Positions 1 through 8,366 of a DNA stretch of 34,467 nucleotides are shown piece by piece (position 1 is the first letter of the stretch; every line of letters begins with the position of its first letter). The translations under genes and the position numbers were made by a program. The notes beneath the pieces are model-generated. The model worked only from the letters and a program-made list of their open reading frames with translations. It ran no database searches and had not been told where the DNA came from. The stretch is from Pseudomonadota bacterium (lineage in GTDB: Bacteria; Desulfobacterota; Desulfobacteria; Desulfobacterales; Desulfobacteraceae): NCBI GenBank assembly GCA_018821715.1, contig JAHJLN010000308.1, positions 1-34,467 on the forward strand. Direction: 5' to 3'.

Positions 1-847
1 AATGGCCCATTTCATGGGCAAGAACTGATACCAATTCTTCAACTGTCTGATCTTTAATCAGGGTATCAAATAAAATGATTCGTTTGGTTTTGCCAAAACC
101 TGTAAAAAATGCATTGGATTTGCTGCTCCGTTTAGATCCATCCATAACAAAAATATTGGAAAGTGAAAAATTGATTGATTTTGCATAGGTTACTATGGCG
201 TTTTTTAACGACCCCTCTTCCAAGGGACTGAAGGTATTGAACAACGGCAGAATCCAGGTGGGAACGATATATTGAACAGCAAGAAGGAAAACCGTACTAG
301 ACGCCCAGCACATCACCCAGGCAAACCGACCGCCAAATTCTAAAAAGCCCAGGACCAATGATAATAGTATCCCTCCTAAAACCACTGAAAGAACAATAGA
401 CTTAATAAGGTCGGAAAAAAAAATCATGGGCGTTGTTTTGTTAAATCCAAATTTTTCTTCAATTACAAAAGTTGAATACATACTGAAGGGCAGAGAGAAG
501 ATCATTTTTGCAGATAATAAAATTCCAGTAAAAAAAAGTCCGGAAATAATTGGGTCGAGGTTAAACGATCTGACAAAAGAATCAACATATTGAAAGCCTT
601 GTGAAAACCAAAACAGAAGAATGACGGTTATATCAAAACTTGATGTGATAAATCCAAGTTTTGTATTCGCTTTCAGGTAGTTTTGAGCATCAGCATATTT
701 CTCAGGTTTGTAATGATCGTTAAATTCTTTTGGAAGAGATTTCTTTAGACTTCCAAGATTTAGAAAGTCTGCAATGCTGTCAATGAGGTAACTGCCTATC
801 AGTGTTGTCAGAATGATAATGGTAGTAAATTGTTCTGAAAAAAGCAT
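1..847 (-). CDS. Ste24-type M48 metalloprotease (CAAX protease 1 family), 3' end outside window
   Basis: I translated this by hand; about 282 N-terminal residues are visible and the frame runs off the left edge. The visible part has the usual layout of the Ste24 family: several hydrophobic membrane segments, the conserved stretch VIEEKFGFNK, then SNAFFTGFGK followed by RIILFDTL, and finally the zinc motif HEMGH inside VLAHEMGH right at the edge. The third zinc ligand and C-terminus lie outside. The family cleaves membrane proteins; bacteria lack CAAX prenylation, so a role in inner-membrane protein quality control is the likely one (inference). The ATG at 845-847 is 18 bp after the IHF gene, so the two may be co-transcribed; the ribosome site before it is weak. 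Confidence 0.9.
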   Translation of the reverse strand, partial: MLFSEQFTTIIILTTLIGSYLIDSIADFLNLGSLKKSLPKEFNDHYKPEKYADAQNYLKANTKLGFITSSFDITVILLFWFSQGFQYVDSFVRSFNLDPIISGLFFTGILLSAKMIFSLPFSMYSTFVIEEKFGFNKTTPMIFFSDLIKSIVLSVVLGGILLSLVLGFLEFGGRFAWVMCWASSTVFLLAVQYIVPTWILPLFNTFSPLEEGSLKNAIVTYAKSINFSLSNIFVMDGSKRSSKSNAFFTGFGKTKRIILFDTLIKDQTVEELVSVLAHEMGH

Positions 848-865
848 CTCTATGGAAAAACAGCC

Positions 866-1147
866 TTAAGAATTGATCAGATCTCTTAATTTTCCTGAAC
901 ATTTAAAGGTCACAACTCTTCTGGCCGGCAGGGTCATTTCTTCATCAGTTGCAGGGTTTCTGCCTTTCCGGGCTTTTTTTTCATTGACACAGAATTTACC
1001 AAAACCGCTGATCATGATATCTTCACCGTTTTCAATGGTTTCCTTAATGATTTCAAGGAATTCTTCCATGATTTCATAGGTTGTTGTTCTTGATAAATTT
1101 AGATTGTTTTGAATTCTTTCAGCAATAATTGTTTTTGTTAATGCCAT
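866..1147 (-). CDS. ihfA: Integration host factor alpha-like DNA-bending protein (HU/IHF family)
   Basis: This 93-residue protein has the size and motifs of the HU/IHF family: SGFGKF near residue 47, the beta-arm RKGRNPATDEE, and ARRVVTF followed by a basic-hydrophobic C-terminus. ARRVVTF and the MALTK start resemble IHF alpha more than HU. It would bind and sharply bend DNA as a dimer; no partner subunit lies nearby, so IHF alpha versus an HU homodimer stays open. IHF commonly assists sigma-54 promoters, and one lies further along in this window, although no direct link is shown. A good Shine-Dalgarno, GCAGGAG, precedes the ATG at 1145-1147, and a sigma-70-like promoter lies about 65 bp upstream. 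Confidence 0.9.
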   Translation of the reverse strand: MALTKTIIAERIQNNLNLSRTTTYEIMEEFLEIIKETIENGEDIMISGFGKFCVNEKKARKGRNPATDEEMTLPARRVVTFKCSGKLRDLINS

Positions 1148-1210
1148 AAATTTTACTCCTGCAACAACATTAGGCGGTTTGTTTAAAAAGTGTGTTCAAA
1201 ATTGTTTGCT

Positions 1211-1240
1211 AAAATACTTTATTCCCTGTGTGTTTGTCAA
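1211..1240 (-). promoter_or_regulatory. Sigma-70-type promoter of the IHF-like gene
   Basis: Read on the minus strand there is a perfect TTGACA (1235-1240) and, 18 bp on, TATTTT (1211-1216, 4 of 6 to TATAAT). It points at the IHF-like gene and predicts a leader of roughly 55 nt ending in a strong ribosome binding site. Confidence 0.6.
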
Positions 1241-1337
1241 GTGACTAACCCAAGGATATTTAATAATATTTAATCAATGTTCACTAAATTAAAAGCAATA
1301 ATACAATAGAATGTTATGGGTAAAAAACATTTGGATT

Positions 1338-3416
1338 CTATTGTTCTGCCAGTAATTGGTGAAGCGTCTGGGACAAGGTGTTTATGGTAATGGGTTTGGG
1401 TAAAATGGCATTAATACAGGAAGGGCTTGTCTTTTTTGACTGGACAAGGTTTGTAAATCCGGTCGCCAGAACAATAGGGATTTGTTGATTGATTTTTTTA
1501 ATTTCTAGGGCAAGCTGAGTGCCATGCATGTCAGGCATGGTCATATCTGTAATAACAAGATCGAATTTTTTCGGGTCTTTTTTTATTATCTTTAAAGCTG
1601 CTTTGGGCGAGTTCATTGCCAACACCTTGTAACCGAGTCTTTCAAGCATCTTTTTACCAAGGTCAACCAGCATGGGTTCATCATCGACAAACAGCACACA
1701 TGCTTCCCCTTTTATCAATGGTTTTTCCTCTTGTTTTTTTTTAGTTTTTTTTAAATATTTTGGGAAATAAAGCGTGAAGACTGTGCCCTCTCCTGGTTGT
1801 GTCTGAGTTGTAACCGCACCGTTAAACCGGGTGACAATACCATGTACAACAGATAACCCGAGCCCGGTTCCATCTCCTTTGTTTTTTGTTGTGAAATAGG
1901 GATTAAATATTTTATCCAACGTGTCGGTTTCAATTCCTTTTCCAGTGTCTTCCACAGAAATACTGATGTATTCTCCAAAAGGCAGATCAACTTTGAGATT
2001 CTTAATGGAATTTTCAGAGGAAAAAATGATTTCTTTGACAGTAATTGTAACCTGTCCAATTCCCCCCTCAATGGCTTGTCTTGCATTTGCACAAAGGTTC
2101 ATGACAGACTGATGAATCTGGGAAGGATCCGCCTTGATACAACCTGTATTCCTGTCAATATCAGAAATAATTTTTATGGAGGATGGAAAAGAGGCCCGCA
2201 ACAGTTTTATGGTTTCTTCTACGATTTCTATCGGGTTTGTGACGGTTTGCAATGAAAGGGTTTCACTTTGGCGGCTGAAATAAAGAATTTGAAAAATTAA
2301 ATTCTTTGCTCGATGGCAACCGGCTATGATTTGTTTGGTATAAGACAAACAGGTTTGATTAGCGGTAAGTTCAAATTGTAACAATTGTGCATATCCGAGA
2401 ATACCGCCTAAAATATTGTTAAAATCATGGGCGATTCCTCCAGCCAGCGTTCCTATTGCCTCTAATTTCTGTGCATGACGTAATTGGCTGATTAATTTTT
2501 CTTTTTCAAGCTCAAAGTTTTTTTGCGAAGTAATATTGATATCCGCACCGCGATATCCAATAAATTCATTTTTTTCATTATAAACAGGGTTTCCACTGGT
2601 CAGAAAATACTGAATGCCGCCACTTTTAGTACTCCTGGATATTTCAATATTTGAAAACCTATCTTTTTTTTTGATTTTTTCTTGAATTTCTGGCCAAAAA
2701 TTGTTTTTTGATTCCATTGTCATATTATATGAAAAAAGGTGCTCTTTGATTTGAGATCTTGAAAATCCTGTAATGGTCGCAGCTTTTTTTGAAATATAAA
2801 CATATTTTAAGTCTGTATTGATTTCCCAAAGAACATCTCCGATATTGGTGATAATATCTTTGAGCAGGCTTTCTTTTTCTTTTAAAGACTGTTCAATTTG
2901 TTTTCTGGACGTTAATTCTTTTTGCAGCTCAAATTTATCAATAAAAGCCCGAATGGAGCCTGATATGATGTTTCTAAGCCTTTGAGCGGTTACATCTGTC
3001 TTAATGATATAATCATTTATGTCATACATCTCGATCATGTTTTGTTCGGAATAACTTTCCGGGTTGCCTGTCCGTATCACAATTTGGGAAAGGGTGTTTT
3101 TTAATTGTTTGCGAACCCAATGGATCAGGTCAAGTCCTGCTGTGTCTGTTTCAAGGATGATGTCCAAAAGGATCAAAACAACGTCACCGTGTTCCTTAAG
3201 AATTTTTTTAGCTTGTTTTGCTGAATAGGCATGGTGTAATATCAAAGGATTCTTTTTAAAAGAATACTCTTTCAGTGCAAGCGTCGTAATTTGGTGAACA
3301 CATGGTTCATCGTCGACAATAAGAATTTTCCATGCCCCTGAAGAAATGGCAGGGTTAGAAGTTGCAGATTCATTCTCGCCTTTGAAATAATTTTCAATAA
3401 AATCTAAATCAGGCAT
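1338..3416 (-). CDS. Hybrid sensor histidine kinase, REC-PAS-HisKA-HATPase-REC
   Basis: The 692 residues read as five modules. An N-terminal receiver (about 29-155) has acidic D35/D36 and a likely phospho-acceptor D85. A short helical linker leads to a PAS domain (about 185-300). The dimerisation/phosphotransfer domain carries the H-box GGIAHDFNN with H330. The ATPase domain has an N-box around N440-N444, DTGKGI (490-495) and GDGTGLGLS (515-522). A C-terminal receiver (572-690) has D578/D579, phospho-acceptor D624 and K674. There is no membrane segment or signal peptide, so it is a cytoplasmic sensor. The first receiver lacks the usual KP after its fifth strand (it reads IIKTD) and closely resembles the receiver of the HD-GYP regulator at 4937-6502. 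The signal is unknown. Confidence 0.92.
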   Translation of the reverse strand: MPDLDFIENYFKGENESATSNPAISSGAWKILIVDDEPCVHQITTLALKEYSFKKNPLILHHAYSAKQAKKILKEHGDVVLILLDIILETDTAGLDLIHWVRKQLKNTLSQIVIRTGNPESYSEQNMIEMYDINDYIIKTDVTAQRLRNIISGSIRAFIDKFELQKELTSRKQIEQSLKEKESLLKDIITNIGDVLWEINTDLKYVYISKKAATITGFSRSQIKEHLFSYNMTMESKNNFWPEIQEKIKKKDRFSNIEISRSTKSGGIQYFLTSGNPVYNEKNEFIGYRGADINITSQKNFELEKEKLISQLRHAQKLEAIGTLAGGIAHDFNNILGGILGYAQLLQFELTANQTCLSYTKQIIAGCHRAKNLIFQILYFSRQSETLSLQTVTNPIEIVEETIKLLRASFPSSIKIISDIDRNTGCIKADPSQIHQSVMNLCANARQAIEGGIGQVTITVKEIIFSSENSIKNLKVDLPFGEYISISVEDTGKGIETDTLDKIFNPYFTTKNKGDGTGLGLSVVHGIVTRFNGAVTTQTQPGEGTVFTLYFPKYLKKTKKKQEEKPLIKGEACVLFVDDEPMLVDLGKKMLERLGYKVLAMNSPKAALKIIKKDPKKFDLVITDMTMPDMHGTQLALEIKKINQQIPIVLATGFTNLVQSKKTSPSCINAILPKPITINTLSQTLHQLLAEQ

Positions 3417-3462
3417 GGAGTGATGTCTTCTTTTAGATTGTTAAATTTTAGATTGTCTGCTA

Positions 3463-3489
3463 TTTTTATGCGGTACGAAATACTGTCAA
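3463..3489 (-). promoter_or_regulatory. Possible promoter of the hybrid kinase gene
   Basis: On the minus strand a perfect TTGACA (3484-3489) is followed after 15 bp by TAAAAA (3463-3468, 4 of 6). The short spacer and modest -10 make this tentative. It would sit back to back with the purB promoter. Confidence 0.35.
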
Positions 3490-3503
3490 ATAATTTATAG
3501 AAA

Positions 3504-3532
3504 TTGATAATAAAAGTCAAATGATTTTAAAT
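3504..3532 (+). promoter_or_regulatory. Sigma-70-type promoter of purB
   Basis: TTGATA (3504-3509, 5 of 6) is separated by exactly 17 bp from TTAAAT (3527-3532, 4 of 6). Transcription would begin near 3539, about 25 nt before the preferred purB start at 3565. No purine riboswitch fits in so short a leader. Confidence 0.5.
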
Positions 3533-3564
3533 GTTTAGTTTTTAGTAACGGAGTGGAAAGATTG

Positions 3565-4923
3565 ATGATAAATGCACTGACTGCCTTAGATGGAAGATAT
3601 GCCGGATTGACGACGGATATTGCTGAAATTTTTTCTGAGTATGGCTTGATCAAGCACCGGGTATTTGTTGAAATTGAATGGCTTAAATTTATATTGATTG
3701 ATCTGAAACTTGCGCAACTTGATGGCCAGGGTGCGACCCTGCTTGATAGTATTGCAGGAAACTTTGATCTGGAAGATGCCCGCAAGGTTAAGAACATTGA
3801 AAAACGGACAAATCATGATGTAAAGGCGGTTGAATATTTCATAAAAGACAAGCTTGAGCTTTTAGGGCTTTCAGGCATCAAGGAGTGGGTTCACTTTGCT
3901 TGTACATCAGATGATATCAATAATACCGCCTATGCATTAATGTTGAAAAAAGGTAAAGAGATTGCCACAACCTTAATACGGCAACTTATTGTCGATATCG
4001 AGCTAAAAGCATTGCAGTATAAGTCAGTACCAATGATGTCAAGAACCCATGGCCAACCGGCAACACCCACAACGGTTGGAAAGGAATTTATCAATTTTGC
4101 CTGGCGAATTTTACAGGAAGCAGAAATTATCGAACAAAGTCAGGTTCAGGCAAAAATAAACGGCGCCACCGGAAATTATAATGCGCATTATTTCGTATAC
4201 CCTCAGATTGACTGGATTCAGGCATCGCAAAGATTTATTTCTACCCATTTAAACCTTGCGCCCATCCTTTTTACAACCCAGGTGAATCCAAATCATTCCA
4301 TTGCTTTTGTCCTGCATGCCATGATCAGGGTTGCCGCAACGGTCATTGATCTGGACCGGGATATGTGGGGATACATCAGCCTGGGATATTTTAAACAACG
4401 GGTCAAAAAAGGAGAGACCGGTTCTTCCACCATGCCCCATAAGGTAAACCCCATTGATTTTGAAAACAGTGAAGGAAACATGGGGCTTGCCATATCAATG
4501 ATGGAGCACCTGTCCGTTAAACTGCAACAATCAAGATTCCAAAGAGACCTGACAGACAGTACGGTGTTAAGAAGCCTGGGGTCTGTTTTCGGTTATTTTG
4601 CCATTGGCGTGAAAAATGCTTTAAAAGGATTATCCAAGATAGATCTTAATGATGAGGTGATACAAAAAGATCTTGATAACAACCAGGAGCTTCTCGCAGA
4701 ACCTTTCCAGACTGCCATGAGGGTGTTTGGTGAAGAAAATCCCTATGAGAGATTAAAAACACTTACCCGTGGACGGAAAATAAAAAAACAAGATCTTGAA
4801 AAGTTTGTTGACAGCCTTGAAAAAGTGCCTTTGGAGTTTAAGAAACAAATGAAACAATTGACCCCCCAGACCTATGTCGGGCTTGCCGAAAATCTGGTAG
4901 ATATCTATTTTAGTAATAAATAG
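3565..4923 (+). CDS. purB: Adenylosuccinate lyase
   Basis: PurB catalyses two steps of purine synthesis: SAICAR to AICAR plus fumarate, and adenylosuccinate to AMP plus fumarate. From the ATG at 3565 the protein has 452 residues, close to the E. coli-type enzyme. It shows the fumarase/aspartase superfamily regions: TSDDINN (about 114-120), SRTHGQPATPTT with the catalytic-type histidine near 162, and the signature GSSTMPHKVNP (about 286-296) bearing the mobile-loop serine. An upstream in-frame GTG at 3553 would add MERL. I prefer 3565 because GGAG/GGAAAG lies just before it and relatives begin near ALTALDGRY. It is 13 bp ahead of the HD-GYP regulator, so the two probably share a transcript, although their functions are unrelated. 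Confidence 0.95.
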   Translation: MINALTALDGRYAGLTTDIAEIFSEYGLIKHRVFVEIEWLKFILIDLKLAQLDGQGATLLDSIAGNFDLEDARKVKNIEKRTNHDVKAVEYFIKDKLELLGLSGIKEWVHFACTSDDINNTAYALMLKKGKEIATTLIRQLIVDIELKALQYKSVPMMSRTHGQPATPTTVGKEFINFAWRILQEAEIIEQSQVQAKINGATGNYNAHYFVYPQIDWIQASQRFISTHLNLAPILFTTQVNPNHSIAFVLHAMIRVAATVIDLDRDMWGYISLGYFKQRVKKGETGSSTMPHKVNPIDFENSEGNMGLAISMMEHLSVKLQQSRFQRDLTDSTVLRSLGSVFGYFAIGVKNALKGLSKIDLNDEVIQKDLDNNQELLAEPFQTAMRVFGEENPYERLKTLTRGRKIKKQDLEKFVDSLEKVPLEFKKQMKQLTPQTYVGLAENLVDIYFSNK

Positions 4924-4936
4924 AGGATGAATCTAA

Positions 4937-6502
4937 ATGGATTTTAAATCCAAAGAAAATTTGGAAGATCCCCTTATATTTGCAGATGAGGATGAAGACC
5001 CCAAAGATGACCCTGGAATTAATGATAAAAAAGATCTGTGGAAAATTCTGATTGTTGATGATGAAGAGGATGTACACGAGATTACAAGGATTACGCTGAG
5101 AGGGTATTCATTTGAAAACAAAGGGGTTGAGCTGTTAAGTGCCTTTTCAGAAGAAGAGGTTAAGTCTGTTCTAAAAAAAGAATCAGATGTTGCGCTTATC
5201 TTGCTGGACGTGGTCATGGAAAAGGATGATTCCGGGCTTTTGCTTGTTGAATACATCAGAGAGACGCTGAACAACACATCCGTACGTATTGTCTTAAGAA
5301 CCGGTCAGCCGGGAAAAGCCCCTGAACAGGAAGTAATAGCAAAATATGATATCAATGACTACAAAACCAAACCGGAACTGACTGCCGGTAAACTTTATAC
5401 CACGGTAACCGCCTGTTTAAGAGCTTATAAGAATCTAAAAATAATAGAAAAAAACAATGATGGCCTTGAAGCAATTATCCGGTCAACAGCCAAAGTTTTT
5501 AAAAATCAATCTTTTTCCCAATTTGGCAACAGTGTTTTGTTGCAGTTGTCTAAGATTTTACACCTGGATTTTGAATCAGGTATTGACAGTGCTTATCTTA
5601 TTGGCATGCCAAACAGCAAGATTACCCTGATGGCAGGCATTGGCAGGTTTAATGACAGAGTTGGCAGCCTGCTTGATGAATCAATGCCCAAGACGGTTGT
5701 TCAAAGCTATAAGAAATTTGCAAAAACCGGCGGGGAAACTTTTTTAACGGATGAATATATTGGTGTGTTTAAAACCAAGGAAGGGTTTGTCAGTATTTTT
5801 TATCTGAACGGATGTAAGAATCTTTCTGCGATTGAAAAAAAACTGGTGAGAATTTATACAAATAATATTGCCATCGGTTTTGATAATATCAGTCTTGCAC
5901 GAGAAATAATAAATACGCAAAAAGAAGTGATATTAACATTGGGCGAAATCGTTGAAACCCGCTCACAGGAAACAGCACATCATGTTACACGGGTGGCGGA
6001 AATCTGTTATCTTCTGGCAAAAAAATATGGAATGGATGAAGAAACTTGTGAAATGTTGAGATTGGCTTCCCCCATGCATGATGTTGGGAAAATCGGCGTT
6101 CCTGAAGCTGTTTTAAATAAACCGGGCAAATTGACCGAGGCTGAGTTTAAAATTATTCAGAAACATGCTCAAACAGGGTATGAAATTTTAAGAAAATCCC
6201 ACCGAGCAATTATGCAGACCGCAGCCATTGTCGCATTACAGCATCACGAGCGATGGGATGGTTTAGGATATCCTCAAGGGCTTGCCAATGAAAACATCCA
6301 TATTTTTGGGCGAATCGCAGCCATTGCCGATGTGTTTGATGCACTGAGCCATAAAAGATGCTACAAAGAAGCCTGGAATATGGACAAAATTATTGAACTG
6401 TTTACAGCAGAATCAGGACATCATTTTGATGCACACCTTGTGGATCTTTTCTTTTTAAATATCAAAGAATTTGAGGGCATTAATAAACGGTTTCCTGAAT
6501 AA
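4937..6502 (+). CDS. Response regulator, REC-DUF3369-HD-GYP (predicted cyclic-di-GMP phosphodiesterase)
   Basis: An acidic, possibly disordered N-terminus (1-35) precedes a receiver (about 36-165) with D41/D42 and phospho-acceptor D91. A DUF3369-type GAF-like sensory region follows (about 170-325), then a complete HD-GYP domain (about 330-505). The metal and active-site residues look intact: H349, H381-D382 with K385, and HHERWDGLGYP (436-446), then IADVFDAL (463-470). HD-GYP enzymes of this type hydrolyse cyclic di-GMP and thereby favour motility over biofilm. Its receiver shares WKILIVDDE, the YSF segment and the YDINDY segment with the N-terminal receiver of the hybrid kinase at 1338-3416. 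It follows purB by 13 bp with a purine-rich ribosome site. Confidence 0.92.
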   Translation: MDFKSKENLEDPLIFADEDEDPKDDPGINDKKDLWKILIVDDEEDVHEITRITLRGYSFENKGVELLSAFSEEEVKSVLKKESDVALILLDVVMEKDDSGLLLVEYIRETLNNTSVRIVLRTGQPGKAPEQEVIAKYDINDYKTKPELTAGKLYTTVTACLRAYKNLKIIEKNNDGLEAIIRSTAKVFKNQSFSQFGNSVLLQLSKILHLDFESGIDSAYLIGMPNSKITLMAGIGRFNDRVGSLLDESMPKTVVQSYKKFAKTGGETFLTDEYIGVFKTKEGFVSIFYLNGCKNLSAIEKKLVRIYTNNIAIGFDNISLAREIINTQKEVILTLGEIVETRSQETAHHVTRVAEICYLLAKKYGMDEETCEMLRLASPMHDVGKIGVPEAVLNKPGKLTEAEFKIIQKHAQTGYEILRKSHRAIMQTAAIVALQHHERWDGLGYPQGLANENIHIFGRIAAIADVFDALSHKRCYKEAWNMDKIIELFTAESGHHFDAHLVDLFFLNIKEFEGINKRFPE

Positions 6503-6813
6503 AACCATTTTGTTATGGAAAATATTTAGAAGACAACAAAGAAGTGGCAACAATTTAAACCATTGGTTTTTTATCGTTCCATCTATTCGCGCCAATATAG
6601 CGATAATCTTATGACTATGGTTCTTTTTCTTTCCATTTTGAGAACTTTGATTTATTTATTTCTTTGAGTTGAGTTTGTCTAAGCCTGAAAGATGCTCAGG
6701 AGAGGGACTTTACAATTTTCTTAATAAATTAAGATGTGGCAAGAAATTTGCTTATACCAAAATCATAAGTTGGGTTAAAAATTAATTACCATTAAATCAA
6801 GGAGCAAAGGATT
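6503..6813 (+). other. Intergenic region with sigma-54 control signals for ald
   Basis: These 311 bp separate the HD-GYP gene from ald and hold no convincing ORF. I see a 13-bp near-palindrome (AAACCA-T-TGGTTT, 6557-6569) followed by three more T, too tight a loop for a good terminator. There is also an inverted repeat CCTGA-N7-TCAGG (6684-6700) that could be an activator site, and the -24/-12 promoter at 6737-6752. No strong intrinsic terminator for the HD-GYP gene was found, so some readthrough into ald is possible. Confidence 0.6.
6737..6752 (+). promoter_or_regulatory. Sigma-54 (-24/-12) promoter of ald
   Basis: The sequence TGGCAAGAAATTTGCT matches the RpoN consensus TGGCAC-N5-TTGCW at every defined base except one (A for C at position 6), with the required spacing between GG and GC. 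A start near 6763 gives a leader of about 50 nt to the ald ATG. An enhancer-binding activator would be needed; none is encoded in this window. Confidence 0.72.
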
Positions 6814-7923
6814 ATGATTGTAGGAATTCTTAAAGAGATCAAACCCCAGGAAAATCGTGTTTGTATGACCCCGGCCGGTGTTGATGTGCTGAAAAGCCAT
6901 GGCCACACGATATATGTTGAAAAAAATGCAGGCGTTGGTTCGGACTTTGAAGACAGCCAGTATATCGAAGCGGGTGCCTCGATCCTTGATACCCCGAAAG
7001 AAGTGTATAGTATTTCTGACATGGTTATGCATGTTAAAGAGCCTCAGCCATCTGAGTTTGATTTTATCAAACAAGGGCAGATTGTTTTTACATATTTGCA
7101 CCTTGCAGCAGATAAAGACCTTACCCAGGCGCTGTTAAAAACAGGGTCAATCGGTATCGCATATGAAACGATTGAAGATCATAAGGGCGGTTTGCCCTTG
7201 CTTGCGCCGATGAGCGAGGTTGCAGGAAGACTTGCAGTCCAGCAGGGAGCAAAATATCTTGAAAGAACATTTGGAGGAAGAGGGTTGCTCCTCGGTGGTG
7301 TGACAGGAACACCTTCGGCAAACGTGCTTGTTATCGGTGGTGGAGTTGTTGGTATTCATGCAGCCCAGGTCGCCTGTGGTATGGGAGCCAATGTTACTAT
7401 TCTTGATATGAATATTGATCGATTGCGCTATCTTTCAGAAATTATGCCGGCCAATTGTCGGCCTTTAATGTCTTCTCCGGCATTGACCAGAGAGCTTGTA
7501 AAGACGTCTGATCTTGTTGTGGGCGCTGTCCTGGTTGCAGGTGCCAAAGCCCCTAAATTAATTACAAGAGACATGCTTTCAACCATGAAAAAAGGATCCG
7601 TAATTGTCGATGTTGCCATTGACCAGGGCGGGTGTTTTGAAACATCCAAACCGACTACCCATGGTGATCCCGTTTATGAAGTTGATGGTGTTATCCACTA
7701 TTGTGTTGCCAATATGCCGGGAGCGGTTCCATTAACCTCTGCTATGGCATTAACCAATGCAACCCTGCCCTATGCATTGAAAATAGCCAATAATGGATGG
7801 AAAGCCGTTTGTGAAGATAAAGGATTTGCAAAAGGTGTGAATTATGTCGGTAACAAAATCGTCTGCAAACCGGTTGCAGAGGCGTTTAACGTGGAGTATA
7901 CATCCCTTGAAACGTTGTTGTAA
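6814..7923 (+). CDS. ald: Alanine dehydrogenase
   Basis: Ald interconverts L-alanine plus NAD with pyruvate, ammonium and NADH. The 369 residues match the family end to end. The residues known from the M. tuberculosis enzyme fall at the same numbers: R15, K75, H96 and D270. The Rossmann motif GGGVVG is at 175-180, followed by the acidic end DMN near 198. The ATG at 6814 follows AAGGAGCAAAGG, an excellent ribosome site. The gene stands alone between a sigma-54 promoter and a bidirectional terminator. This suggests induced expression for alanine catabolism or nitrogen balance, and the Aap amino-acid importer elsewhere in the window could supply substrate (inference). Confidence 0.97.
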   Translation: MIVGILKEIKPQENRVCMTPAGVDVLKSHGHTIYVEKNAGVGSDFEDSQYIEAGASILDTPKEVYSISDMVMHVKEPQPSEFDFIKQGQIVFTYLHLAADKDLTQALLKTGSIGIAYETIEDHKGGLPLLAPMSEVAGRLAVQQGAKYLERTFGGRGLLLGGVTGTPSANVLVIGGGVVGIHAAQVACGMGANVTILDMNIDRLRYLSEIMPANCRPLMSSPALTRELVKTSDLVVGAVLVAGAKAPKLITRDMLSTMKKGSVIVDVAIDQGGCFETSKPTTHGDPVYEVDGVIHYCVANMPGAVPLTSAMALTNATLPYALKIANNGWKAVCEDKGFAKGVNYVGNKIVCKPVAEAFNVEYTSLETLL

Positions 7924-7945
7924 TATCTAAGGATAATTAAGACAT

Positions 7946-7976
7946 AAAAAGCGTATGGGAAAATCCTGCGCTTTTT
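7946..7976. terminator. Bidirectional intrinsic terminator between ald and the orphan gene
   Basis: AAAAAGCG (7946-7953) pairs with CGCTTTTT (7969-7976). An inner GGA/TCC helix flanked by G-T wobbles closes on an AAA loop. The A and T tracts serve as U-tracts on either strand, so the element can end both the ald transcript and the convergent 7994-8296 transcript. Confidence 0.8.
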
Positions 7977-7993
7977 ATTTTTATGCTGAACAC

Positions 7994-8296
7994 TTACCAG
8001 ACGCCGGTTGATTTTTTAGTAGCAAAGCTGTTTAAATACCAGGGAGCTGATTTATACGCCAATTGGCTCAACCCTTTTGTTTCAAGGGATGTTATGGCAA
8101 GTTGAAGCGTGTGGTAATCTAACTCAATATCATCCCAGCCAAGATATTTAAGCCTTTTGTTTGCCTGGCAATGAGACATCTCAGGGTTGATTAAACATGC
8201 ATTCGCCAAGCTTCGTATGAATCCAGGGATCAGAGACGCTTCAACCCCTTTCTCAATAAGCTTGCGAATTAATTTTTTATCAACCAACGTTGCCAT
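7994..8296 (-). CDS. Orphan hypothetical protein, 100 residues
   Basis: I do not recognise this protein. It is a soluble, mixed-charge polypeptide beginning MATLVDKKLIRKLIEKG. It has no signal peptide, membrane segment or obvious metal motif, and only two cysteines (C34 and C43, in ACLINPEMSHC). The lysine/arginine-rich N-terminus followed by helical stretches could suit a small regulatory or adaptor protein, but that is a guess. Support that it is real: AGGA stands a few bases before the ATG, a near-consensus promoter with a palindromic operator lies 70-100 bp upstream, and a terminator closes it. The A+T-rich codon use resembles neighbouring genes. Confidence 0.7.
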   Translation of the reverse strand: MATLVDKKLIRKLIEKGVEASLIPGFIRSLANACLINPEMSHCQANKRLKYLGWDDIELDYHTLQLAITSLETKGLSQLAYKSAPWYLNSFATKKSTGVW

Positions 8297-8366
8297 TTGT
8301 ATTCCTAAGTTAAAATCGGTTCAGTTCCATATCTTCTCTAAAGGAAGATTTTCGTTAAGTCTGGAT

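Noticed and set aside
3431-3456. Direct repeat TTTTAGATTGT (3431-3441 and 3446-3456) near the kinase start
   Set aside because: It is only 11 bp and A+T-rich in an A+T-rich gap. Chance or slippage explains it, and it does not align with either promoter.
6557-6572. Terminator after the HD-GYP gene (AAACCATTGGTTT plus T)
   Set aside because: The palindrome leaves only a one-base centre, so the real stem would be about four weak pairs, too unstable to terminate reliably.
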